A DNA stretch of 64,000 nucleotides, from NCBI GenBank assembly GCA_003611875.1, contig RAYY01000001.1:62001-126000 (forward strand). Direction: 5' to 3'. Of the stretch, positions 37,185 to 45,262 are shown piece after piece; the first letter of the stretch is position 1, and every line of letters starts with the position of its first letter. The notes under the pieces were generated by a model that searched no databases, was not told the DNA's origin, and worked only from the letters and a program-made list of their open reading frames with translations. Both the position numbers and the translations under genes were made by a program. The DNA is from a bacterium D16-56 (GTDB lineage Bacteria; Bacillota; Clostridia; Lachnospirales; Lachnospiraceae).

Positions 37185-37277
37185 GGCTGCCGCAAAATCC
37201 CGCAATTTCACAATACAGGATCCATATCCATAGTATATAGATCCCATACCTTGTAAATATGCCGTTTTGCCGCAGCC
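37185..37277. terminator. Large stem between convergent hsp20 and helicase genes
   Basis: GGCTGCCGCAAAA pairs with TTTTGCCGCAGCC with one mismatch across a loop of about 67 nt; TCTTTT follows on the + strand. A smaller alternative stem GCCGC/GCGGC overlaps the right arm. Probably terminates both genes. Confidence 0.6.
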
Positions 37278-37331
37278 TCTTTTGCGGCTGATTTTGATCA
37301 GAAAATCATTGATACATGCCAAAGAGAAGCT

Positions 37332-39365
37332 TTATCCCTTCCTGTCAAAGCACCGCCTGCATTTTCCTGCCGCATATCCCACAGGCAGCAGTCGGCCGCA
37401 GTACTGACATCGGGCAATATAACCCTTCTTCCCCTTGGAGAGATATCGCATGATCATGGCTTCTGTCCTCTCCCGTTCCTTTGTCAGCCATTCCTGATCA
37501 ATCACCTTGTCAAACCGATAAGAAAACTGATAATACAGATCCAGCTTTTTATAATAGGTCTCATAACACTGCATAGACCTTTTGGCTTCCCTGCTCTCGG
37601 ATACATCGATTCCGTATGACCTGCCATCTCTGTTTTCTGCGCCGATTCCCCGCCTATATCTCCTGCCGGAAATCCTTTCATACGGCGTATCCATCCTTGG
37701 GTGATCCAGGGAAACATCAGCCGGATAATTCATACAATACTCCAGCCACTGCTTCACCACCTTCTGATCCTTCACATCAATGGGACAGCTTATCATCCGG
37801 TACAGCACTGCCTTATCCTCAAACCCCATAATCTGATCCTGGAAACGTTTGGCATATCCATACAGACACAAAAGCTCATCAATACTAACCTTCTCAAAAG
37901 GCGCCTGAGCCTTCTGAGAATGCCATACCTGCAAAATCACGTCCAAAGGCTCGTCCAGCTCCAACAGCACCTGGGGAAAACCTAAGCTGACCTTTTCCAC
38001 CGGCTTGTCCTCTGCGGAAAACCGTTCTTTTATATAAGCAAGAGCTGTAGAACCCATGGCATTCACATACCCTGTATCATAGATCCCATACCTTCCGGCA
38101 CGTCCGGCAATTTGAAGGATCTCGGGAACAGATAATCCCCTTCTCTCAACCCCGTCAAACTTTTCTGTCTGAATAAACACAATACGCCGGACCGGCAGAT
38201 TCAGTCCCATGCCAATGGCATCCGTCGCCACTACTACCTTTGTCTGGCCACCTGCAAAAAGCTGCATCTGCCGTCGGCGGATCTCCGGCGGCAGGCTTCC
38301 ATAAATCACGCTGGCTTCTATACCCTTTTCCTCCAGCCTGCCTGCCACATCAAGCACAGATTTTTTGGAAAACACCACTAAAGCATCTCCCTCCCGCACA
38401 TCCTCCGGAAACCGAAATGCCGTCTCCTCACAGATCAGTGCTGTCTTCCTCTCATAGCGGAAAATCTCAAAATCATCGTTGCATACCTGAATCAGATGCC
38501 GGATCACCTGCTCTGCCGCCGGACTCATGCACACATGGATTTCTCTGGCCTGGATACCCAGAATCGCCTTTGTCCAGCAATGGCCCCGCTCTGGATCTGC
38601 CGTCATTTGGGCCTCGTCAATTACCGCAATGTCATAAATCTTATAAAAATCCGCCATTTCCACGGTGGAAGCGGTCACCCGGCTGTTCTCCTGGGAAATG
38701 CACTCCTGCCCTGTCAGCATGGTACAGGGAACCCCATATTCGTTCATCCTCTCAAAGACCTCCAGGGCCAACAGCCTGAGCGGTCCCAAATACACTCCGC
38801 TCTCTGCCATTTTAAGCCTTTCCAATGACTGAAAGGTCTTGCCGCTGTTGGTTGGTCCGATATGCAGAATAAAATGCCGCCTCATCTCCAAAGCCTCCGG
38901 AAACTCCAATTCCGGTCGGGAAGGCACAAGCTGCAGGATCTTGTGCATCAATGCCTCTGTCCGAAATACCCGGAACAGATCATACAAAGGCGCCACACAA
39001 ATCTCCCCGGCTGCATCCGTTTCCAAATACTCGAAAAATGCCGGTCCCACCAAGCGCTCATCCTCCGGCAGTAAAATCGCCAGATCCAGCCTTACTAACT
39101 CTGGAACCACATCTCGCCTCAGCCGCTCCAAAACCTGCCGAATCCCATACCGCACCGCACAATGATACAGATTATTGATCTGCCGGTGGTAATTTTCCAA
39201 AGCATTCTTTGTCACCCGGCTGTTCTTCGTGCGCTTTAACACCTTGGTCAGACTTACCGTCCTCTCCGCCGCCCCTTTCGGCTTAACCATTGCCCCGCGC
39301 CGTCTCTGGCCGGCCTTCTCATACTGCCGCACATAAATTTGTATTAATTCCTCTTTTTCTGTCAT
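37332..39365 (-). CDS. SUV3-like DExH-box RNA helicase
   Basis: 677 residues. Helicase core near residues 165-450: Walker A IGPTNSGKT, motif II DEAQ, later VVATDAIGMGLNLPVRRIVF and QIAGRAGRYG. This layout, with the GPTNSGKT P-loop and the SUV3 C-terminal region, is that of the mitochondrial SUV3 group rather than typical bacterial DEAD proteins. A zinc ribbon ends the protein (CQYCGRLLPVGYAAGKC). Probable role: RNA unwinding in turnover. Monocistronic. Confidence 0.88.
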   Translation of the reverse strand: MTEKEELIQIYVRQYEKAGQRRRGAMVKPKGAAERTVSLTKVLKRTKNSRVTKNALENYHRQINNLYHCAVRYGIRQVLERLRRDVVPELVRLDLAILLPEDERLVGPAFFEYLETDAAGEICVAPLYDLFRVFRTEALMHKILQLVPSRPELEFPEALEMRRHFILHIGPTNSGKTFQSLERLKMAESGVYLGPLRLLALEVFERMNEYGVPCTMLTGQECISQENSRVTASTVEMADFYKIYDIAVIDEAQMTADPERGHCWTKAILGIQAREIHVCMSPAAEQVIRHLIQVCNDDFEIFRYERKTALICEETAFRFPEDVREGDALVVFSKKSVLDVAGRLEEKGIEASVIYGSLPPEIRRRQMQLFAGGQTKVVVATDAIGMGLNLPVRRIVFIQTEKFDGVERRGLSVPEILQIAGRAGRYGIYDTGYVNAMGSTALAYIKERFSAEDKPVEKVSLGFPQVLLELDEPLDVILQVWHSQKAQAPFEKVSIDELLCLYGYAKRFQDQIMGFEDKAVLYRMISCPIDVKDQKVVKQWLEYCMNYPADVSLDHPRMDTPYERISGRRYRRGIGAENRDGRSYGIDVSESREAKRSMQCYETYYKKLDLYYQFSYRFDKVIDQEWLTKERERTEAMIMRYLSKGKKGYIARCQYCGRLLPVGYAAGKCRRCFDRKG

Positions 39366-39524
39366 TTGTCTGACAACCTTTCCTAAAAACCTCTCTTTAA
39401 TTTAACGAACCATCCCCATCGTTCCCACAAGCATACCATACTTCCTCATAAAATAACAGATCTGTCTTCTGTATTTTATTTATCCGTTACGATCTGACCA
39501 CGGTTCACACTGCTGATCGCTGTG

Positions 39525-39558
39525 CCGGCGCTCCATCCAGCCAGCAATCAGGCGCCGG
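39525..39558. other. Stem-loop downstream of rtcB
   Basis: CCGGCGC and GCGCCGG (7 bp) around a 20-nt loop in the 262-bp gap between rtcB and the helicase gene. No T run. Nothing else is seen in the gap. Confidence 0.4.
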
Positions 39559-39627
39559 TCGGAACATGAAAACGTGTCTGAAAACCACTTTCTATTTTGT
39601 CTGTTTTTGCTGAGAAACGAACCGCCC

Positions 39628-40842
39628 CTACTCCTCTCCCGCCTTAAAATTATACACCGGACGGATCACCTTCACAATCTCTGCCGTATCTCCGATATTC
39701 CTCACAATATCCTCCATGCCCTTGTACGCCATGGGACACTCATCCAAAGTAGCCCCATTGACAGAGGTTGTATAGATCCCCTTCATCTGCTTTTTAAACT
39801 CTGATACAGTCCAAGTCTTTTTTGCCTGTGCCCGTGACATCAGACGCCCGGCCCCGTGAGGCGCAGAAAAATTCCACTCCTCATTTCCCTTTCCCACACA
39901 GAGCAGGGAGCCATCCCGCATATTGATGGGAATCAGAAGCTTTTCCCCCTTTTTGGCGGAAACGGCTCCCTTTCGGAGAATCCCTGCATCCGTATCAATA
40001 TAGTTGTGAATGGTGGTAAATTCCTCCTCCACCTTAAGCTTCATCCCCCGAATCAATTCATCCATCATAGCCTTCCGGTTCAGCATGGCAAACTGCTGGA
40101 CCAGCTTCATATCATGAATATAATCTTCCATCAGCGCTCCAGTGCAGTAAGCCAGGCTTTTCGGAACTGAAGTCTTGATCTGCTTTTTCAAAGCTTTCAG
40201 CGCCCTCTCGATCTCCTTTTCTCTTCCCTGCGCCCGGTAAGTCGCAATCAGCGCTTTTTCATCTTTTTTTGTATTTCCGTTCAGCTCCCGGTATGCCTGT
40301 TCCTGATAATATTGCGCCACCTCCAGCCCTAAGTGACGCGAGCCCGAATGCACCACCAGATAAAGCTTTCCCTCTTGGTCCTGATCTGCCTCAATAAAAT
40401 GATTTCCGCCTCCAAGCGTCCCTAATGACAGTGCTGCCCGCCGTAAATCCAGCCGCGCCTCCTTTTTGCACCGAAGCTGTTCCAGATCAATTTGCTCACA
40501 AAGGGAATGAGGTTTTTTTCGCACCTCGTACCCAGAAGGAATTTTTTCAAGAATCAGCTTATCCAGCTTTTCCAGTTCAATATGGCGATTCTTTATTCGA
40601 ATTGTTTCCATGCCGCAGCCAATATCCACCCCTACCAGATTAGGCGCCACCGCATCTCGGATCGTCATGGTAGTCCCAATGGTACATCCGGCTCCTGCAT
40701 GAACATCCGGCATAATGCGGATCCTTAAATCCTTCACATACTCCTGGTCGCATAGACTCTTAATCTGCGCTAATGCCGTATCTTCCACCACATCCGTATA
40801 AATCCTGGCTGTATTATATTCTCCTTTTACCTCCTGGTACAT
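39628..40842 (-). CDS. rtcB: RtcB-family RNA ligase
   Basis: 404 residues from ATG at 40842 (MYQEVKGEYNTARIY), behind AAAGGGGG; the frame extends 34 codons upstream without similarity. Metal and guanylylation motifs are intact: DVHAGAGCTIG, VGVDIGCGM, GGGNHFIEAD, VHSGSRHLG and APHGAGRLMSR with the His nucleophile. The family joins 2',3'-cyclic phosphate and 5'-OH RNA ends using GTP. No archease or RtcA gene is adjacent. Confidence 0.93.
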   Translation of the reverse strand: MYQEVKGEYNTARIYTDVVEDTALAQIKSLCDQEYVKDLRIRIMPDVHAGAGCTIGTTMTIRDAVAPNLVGVDIGCGMETIRIKNRHIELEKLDKLILEKIPSGYEVRKKPHSLCEQIDLEQLRCKKEARLDLRRAALSLGTLGGGNHFIEADQDQEGKLYLVVHSGSRHLGLEVAQYYQEQAYRELNGNTKKDEKALIATYRAQGREKEIERALKALKKQIKTSVPKSLAYCTGALMEDYIHDMKLVQQFAMLNRKAMMDELIRGMKLKVEEEFTTIHNYIDTDAGILRKGAVSAKKGEKLLIPINMRDGSLLCVGKGNEEWNFSAPHGAGRLMSRAQAKKTWTVSEFKKQMKGIYTTSVNGATLDECPMAYKGMEDIVRNIGDTAEIVKVIRPVYNFKAGEE

Positions 40843-40977
40843 TCTCTTTTTCCCCCTTTCTGCAGCAGGCCCTCTCCTATAAGGCAGTCTATTTTCTGCC
40901 GAACCTTGCATAGAATCCCTTGGCATGGAATCCACATACAACACTTATGCTCCGTCCCTGCCGCTCTATTCATCTGA

Positions 40978-41163
40978 CTATTCATTTTCCCGCTCCTTTA
41001 TTCGTCTCAGCTTTTCCTTTCTTAGATTTTTATGCCGAACCCGAGCCCTTGGCATATACTTGTCACATCTTTGGCAATAATGGGTATGAGATGCCTCTCG
41101 TCCCTTTTTACACTGTCCCGCTGCCATATAATACATACACACTGTTTCTCTGTCTCGTGCCAT
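40978..41163 (-). CDS. Small Cys/His-rich basic protein
   Basis: 61 residues behind AGGAGG. Possible zinc ligands: CMYYMAAGQCKKG and HYCQRCDKY; the last third is Lys/Arg-rich (RHKNLRKEKLRRIKERENE). It could bind zinc and nucleic acid. Not recognised as a named family. Confidence 0.65.
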   Translation of the reverse strand: MARDRETVCMYYMAAGQCKKGREASHTHYCQRCDKYMPRARVRHKNLRKEKLRRIKERENE

Positions 41164-41182
41164 ATGCTCCTCCTGTATTCAT

Positions 41183-41490
41183 TCACGCAAAAAAAGCCCA
41201 TCCTCCGGTGTCGCTACCGGAACAGATCGGCTTTTCTCCTAATCCTTCCTTTACAAACTGCAGAGACAGACCATGCATCCGCATCCTTCCTGTCCCCACT
41301 TTCGACAGCCCGTGAATCCACTCCGTCACGTTCACTGCCGTATCCGCTGCCCTCCAGGCATCCGCTGCACAGATCTCCTTTATACCAGTCCCTCCGCCAA
41401 AGGAAAGCTGCTATAAACATCCGACGCAGCCAGCCATGAACATGACTCTCTATCAAATTTTTCCATTCTGTAACCTGCACTTCGTTTCAT
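41183..41490 (-). pseudogene. Small frameshifted reading frame
   Basis: A very strong AAAGGAGG site precedes ATG at 41490, giving MKRSAGYRMEKFDRESCSWL..., which stops at 41380 after 36 codons. A protein-like frame resumes at once in another phase (KEICAADAWRAADTAVNV, EWIHGLSKVGTGRMRMHGL) and ends at 41183, just before the RBS of the next gene. A single frameshift near 41385 would give one protein of about 100 residues. It could instead be two short peptides. Confidence 0.35.
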
Positions 41491-41585
41491 AGCAATCCTC
41501 CTTTCCGCGTCCTGCGCTTTTTATAATTTTCCAAACTATACCACAAAATTCCAGCCTTGTAAACCTTTCTTCCATTACAATATTC

Positions 41586-41720
41586 TTACTGTTTTCTTAC
41601 CGTTTCCGTTACAAGTACAGCAGTCCAGATACCCCTGAACATTTTCTGCAGAAGCTGAGCTTTTCTTTTTTCCCTCCATAATGTGTTTCCTCTTGTGATA
41701 GATGATAAATTTCTGTCCAT
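41586..41720 (-). CDS. Possible 44-residue basic peptide
   Basis: ATG at 41720 lies 8 nt after AAGGAG. The peptide starts MDRNLSSITRGNTLWREKRK and ends VLVTETVRKQ. Upstream on the reverse strand lies the 62-bp repeat array. No family recognised. Confidence 0.35.
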   Translation of the reverse strand: MDRNLSSITRGNTLWREKRKAQLLQKMFRGIWTAVLVTETVRKQ

Positions 41721-41830
41721 AAATAAATCTCCTTCCATGATAAATTTCCAGCTAAGATACAATTTTGATACAACTTTGAAACCATCTGGATACCAATCTC
41801 CTGTATATTTTGAGACAGTCCCCTTACTTA

Positions 41831-42115
41831 TTCGGAGCGGAGGGCACTTCGTGCCACAAAGTATACCCAAGGGCACCCCTTAATACATGCTCCTTCGGAG
41901 CGGGGGCACTTCGTGCCACAAAGTATACCCAAGGGCACCCCTTAATACATGCTCCTTCGGAGCGGGGGCACTTCGTGCCACAAGGTATACCCAAGGGCAC
42001 CCCTTAATACATGCTCCTTCGGAGCGGGGGCACTTCGTGCCACAAGGTATACCCAAGGGCACCCCTTAATACATGCTCCTTCGGAGCGGGGGCACTTCGT
42101 GCCACAAGGTATACC
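41831..42115 (+). repeat. 62-bp tandem repeat array built from three mini-hairpins
   Basis: Four full units start at 41831, 41894, 41956 and 42018, and a partial fifth (about 36 bp) at 42080. The first is 63 bp with one extra A; the others are nearly identical. Each unit has three perfect 5-bp stems with 3-nt loops: GCTCC-TTC-GGAGC, GGCAC-TTC-GTGCC and AAGGG-CAC-CCCTT, plus GTATAC. Short open frames crossing it on both strands are artefacts. The array ends about 95 bp before the VIT/VWA gene. The 490-bp gap otherwise holds nothing clear. Confidence 0.93.
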
Positions 42116-42210
42116 TTATAATACAAAATGCCCCTGAGCCATCTTGCCATTTTAATCAGCTGCCATTTTAAGCGGCTGCTCTGAACAAAATGAAAGGAAT
42201 GTGAATCATC

Positions 42211-44274
42211 ATGAAAAGAAAAAAACAAACACTGCTCTCGTTTCTTCTTACCACCTTGTTCATTCTGTCTTTCTTGGCCCCTGCCTATGGCGGGCAGGAA
42301 GATGACAGCAGCGAAGAACCTCTTGCTCCTTATTTCTTCATTGAAGATGCAGACCCTCAGGCTGACCAGTTTCCTCTAAAGGAAACGCTTGTATCCACTA
42401 CCATAAACGGCGTGATTGCCGAAACCTTTGTGACCCAGACCTATGCCAACCAGGGGATGAATTCCATTAATGCCCGATACATTTTCCCTGCCTCAGACCG
42501 TGTATCGATCCATGGAATGAAAATGCAGATAGAAGATCAGATCATCACTGCCCAAATCCAGGAGCAAAAGGAGGCAAGACAAACCTTCGAAAAGGCAAAA
42601 AGCGAGGGAAAAAGCGCCTCACTTCTGGAACAGCAGCGTCCCAATGTATTTTCCATGGATGTAGCCAATATCATGCCTGGGGACACGGTTCGCATTGAGC
42701 TTCACTATACAGAGCTGATCTCCCCCACAGAGGGTGTCTACCAGTTTGTATTTCCCACTGTAGTGGGACCCCGTTATGCCAGCTCGTCTGCAGAAGAAGC
42801 TCCTGACAGCACACACAGTCAGAAAAATGAATCCGATTCCGGCCCTGGTTCCAAAGAGGAGGAACCAGACCAATGGCTCTCCTCCCCTTATCTGGAAGAA
42901 GACAGCTTTCCTCCCGGAAAGTATGATATTACAGTAAAGCTGTCCACCGGTGTCCCCATCACAGACATTTCCTCTGACTCTCACTCCATTAAGTTGGAAA
43001 AAATCAGCGAAGACAAGGCAGACATCACTCTTGCCGACCCGGAGGAATATGGGGGGAACCGGGATTTTATCCTGAATTATAAGCTGACCGGACAGGAGGT
43101 AAACTGCGGCCTTTTGTTAGACTGCGAAGATGATGAAAACTTTTTTATGCTGATGGTACAACCTCCTGAACACTATACTCCAGAGAATCTGCCTCCCAGA
43201 GAGTATATCTTTATTGTGGATGTATCCGGTTCCATGTTCGGCTATCCCCTGAGCATTTCCAAGAATCTTATTGGGAAGCTGGTCAGCAGCCTAAAACCAG
43301 AGGACCGCTTTAACCTGCTTTTATTTTCCAATTCCTCCATCCAGATGTCCCCTCGGTCTGTGCCTGCAGCAGCAGAAAATATCAGCCGTGCCATCGATTT
43401 AATTAATGAGGAAAGCGGCGGCGGCGGAACAGAGCTGGCTCCGGCCTTAAGAAACGCCATTTCCATTCCTAGGGCCGAATCCTATTCCCGCAGCATCGTG
43501 ATCATCACAGACGGCTATATTTCCGGAGAAAAGGAGATTTTTAATATCATTCATGACAATCTGGATAATACCAGCTTTTTCGCCTTTGGAATCGGCGATT
43601 CGGTCAACCGCTATCTGATTAATGGAATTGCTGGGGCAGGACAGGGAGAAGCCTTTGTGGTAACAAACCAGGAAGAAGCCAATGACACCCTGGGCCGTTT
43701 CCTTTCCTATGTTCACGCTCCTCTTTTGACGGACATTCAAATTACCTACGACGGCTTTGATGCCTATGATGTGGAACCATCCATGATTCCCACCTTATTT
43801 GCCAAGCGTCCCATTGTGGTCTTTGGAAAATGGAGAGGGCAGCCAGAAGGAACCATCCGAATCACCGGAAAAACAAACGGACAGGATTATGTGAAAGAAA
43901 TTCCGGTTTCTCAGTCAGAACCCTCCTCATCCAACCAAGCGATCCGCTATCTGTGGGCGCGGAAAATGGTCGAACGTCTGACTGACTATGGCGGCCGGGG
44001 GACTGATTCCAAGCTTGCCAAAATCCTGGTCACTTCACTGGGGCTGAAATACAGCATGATGACCCCCTACACCTCCTTTGTGGCTGTGACAGAAACCATC
44101 TCCAATCCTGACGGCGCCGGCAGCGACGTAAAACAGCCCTCTGTACTTCCTTTGCATGTATCCAACCTTTCTGTAGGCGGATACACCACCGGATCCGAAC
44201 CTGGCACGGTCCTCCTTATTTTGGGAATTGCATTGCTTATGCTGTGCAGAATCCTTCGGTATAAAAAGTCCTGA
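42211..44274 (+). CDS. VIT and VWA domain surface protein with PEP-CTERM-like tail
   Basis: 687 residues. An N-terminal signal peptide (KRKKQTLLSFLLTTLFILSF, cleaved near AYGG). A VIT domain (about 45-175) has ETFVTQTYANQG and IFPASDRVSIHGM. A VWA domain (about 325-490) has MIDAS FIVDVSGSMFG and ITDGYISG. The C-terminus has SEPG (662-665), a hydrophobic stretch TVLLILGIALLML and basic RILRYKKS: the motif-helix-basic order of PEP-CTERM exosortase substrates. The exosortase gene follows 30 bp downstream, so this is very likely its dedicated substrate. Function is unknown; VIT/VWA proteins often bind metal or protein ligands outside the cell. Confidence 0.88.
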   Translation: MKRKKQTLLSFLLTTLFILSFLAPAYGGQEDDSSEEPLAPYFFIEDADPQADQFPLKETLVSTTINGVIAETFVTQTYANQGMNSINARYIFPASDRVSIHGMKMQIEDQIITAQIQEQKEARQTFEKAKSEGKSASLLEQQRPNVFSMDVANIMPGDTVRIELHYTELISPTEGVYQFVFPTVVGPRYASSSAEEAPDSTHSQKNESDSGPGSKEEEPDQWLSSPYLEEDSFPPGKYDITVKLSTGVPITDISSDSHSIKLEKISEDKADITLADPEEYGGNRDFILNYKLTGQEVNCGLLLDCEDDENFFMLMVQPPEHYTPENLPPREYIFIVDVSGSMFGYPLSISKNLIGKLVSSLKPEDRFNLLLFSNSSIQMSPRSVPAAAENISRAIDLINEESGGGGTELAPALRNAISIPRAESYSRSIVIITDGYISGEKEIFNIIHDNLDNTSFFAFGIGDSVNRYLINGIAGAGQGEAFVVTNQEEANDTLGRFLSYVHAPLLTDIQITYDGFDAYDVEPSMIPTLFAKRPIVVFGKWRGQPEGTIRITGKTNGQDYVKEIPVSQSEPSSSNQAIRYLWARKMVERLTDYGGRGTDSKLAKILVTSLGLKYSMMTPYTSFVAVTETISNPDGAGSDVKQPSVLPLHVSNLSVGGYTTGSEPGTVLLILGIALLMLCRILRYKKS

Positions 44275-44304
44275 GAAGCTTATTCCATAAATGAAAGGAG
44301 CCAT

Positions 44305-45084
44305 ATGAAGCCCATAAAAACATTCAGGCATTTTTTGCGGACCTGGGGAACAGTCTACCTGACCGGTTTTCTTCTCCTATCATGCATCAAGGTATATTAT
44401 GGAAAAGCGGGGAGCGACAGCCTTTTATGGCTTCTCGCTCCTGCTGCCTGGTGGACCAAAGCCTTATCCGGGCTTTCCTTTGAGTACGTTCCTCAGATCG
44501 GATATGTCAATCATTCCTGTCAGTTTATTATTGCCGCTTCCTGCTCCGGCGCACAATTTATGATCCTTTCTGCTGCCATGCTGATCTTTTCCTTCACCCA
44601 TTGGATGAATACCCGCCGTCAGGGCTTCTTGTGGCTTGGCGTCAGCTTGGGAGGCTCTTACCTTTATACGATTTTTATCAATGGCATTCGAATCCTCCTG
44701 TCCATCCGTGTTCCGCTTTATCTTCAAAAAACAGGATTCCTTCGTGCCCTTGACGGCAGGCTGGATTCCGGACAAGTACACACCATAATCGGAACTGCTG
44801 TGTTCTTCAGCTCTCTGTTTCCCCTGTACGCAGCAGCAGAACAGGCAGCCAGAAAAATATCCGTGTCGCCGCCAGCCAAATCCGCTCAATCCCTGTACCC
44901 TGCATTGTGGTACTTTGCTGTTGTACTCGGCCTTCCCTTTCTGAGCCTTGCCTGCAGGAACCGTCTTCAGGCATTTATCCCATATGCCCTTGTAATTTGC
45001 ATGGTATGCGTTCCTGTCTTGCTTCTCCAGCTTCTCCCTGCCGTAATACAGAAAGCGATCCATAAGAAAATACATAAAAAATAA
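44305..45084 (+). CDS. xrtK: Exosortase (XrtK-like)
   Basis: 259 residues with about eight membrane helices. The exosortase catalytic triad is in place: Cys80 in AASCSGAQF, Arg129 in NGIRILLS and His159 in GQVHTIIG. Exosortases are membrane cysteine transpeptidases that process PEP-CTERM tails; the type with one adjacent substrate in Firmicutes is called exosortase K, and I assign that subtype from context and length. It follows the VIT/VWA substrate by 30 bp and ends in a terminator, so the two form a two-gene operon. No other candidate substrate is in the window. Confidence 0.82.
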   Translation: MKPIKTFRHFLRTWGTVYLTGFLLLSCIKVYYGKAGSDSLLWLLAPAAWWTKALSGLSFEYVPQIGYVNHSCQFIIAASCSGAQFMILSAAMLIFSFTHWMNTRRQGFLWLGVSLGGSYLYTIFINGIRILLSIRVPLYLQKTGFLRALDGRLDSGQVHTIIGTAVFFSSLFPLYAAAEQAARKISVSPPAKSAQSLYPALWYFAVVLGLPFLSLACRNRLQAFIPYALVICMVCVPVLLLQLLPAVIQKAIHKKIHKK

Positions 45085-45089
45085 AACAG

Positions 45090-45124
45090 AGAAAAAGCCG
45101 GGGCTCTCGGCTCAGGCTTTTTCT
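45090..45124 (+). terminator. Terminator of the exosortase operon
   Basis: AGAAAAAGCC and GGCTTTTTCT (10 bp) with a 15-nt loop and built-in T run. Confidence 0.85.
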
Positions 45125-45168
45125 TTCACAAAATCCCCCTCCATCTTCGACAAAAAAATCGCCAAACA

Positions 45169-45209
45169 TAACATAGGTTATATTCATTTTTCATTTTTTA
45201 TGGTACAAT
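45169..45209 (+). promoter_or_regulatory. PrfA-like box and promoter of the first anion permease
   Basis: TAACATAGGTTA (45169-45180, centre 45174.5) precedes a -10 TACAAT (45204-45209). The predicted start of transcription, 7 nt after the -10, is 45216, so the box is centred at -41.5, the class II activator position. The -35 region (TATTCA) is poor. Related boxes lie before trxB and the second permease. Confidence 0.7.
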
Positions 45210-45262
45210 TTCACTATAAGTTATTAATTTAACAAACCTTAAGGGAAAGGGGTACTTTAGCA

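Noticed and set aside
41214-41480. 88-codon reverse-strand frame
   Set aside because: It lacks a ribosome site, and the two other frames with a strong start and protein-like sequence explain the region better.
41831-42115. Array considered as a CRISPR
   Set aside because: Units are contiguous and identical, with no unique spacers, and no cas genes are present.
41810-42228. Several 60-70-codon open frames on both strands in the tandem array
   Set aside because: They arise because the repeat unit has few stops; the encoded peptides are just the repeat read in different frames.
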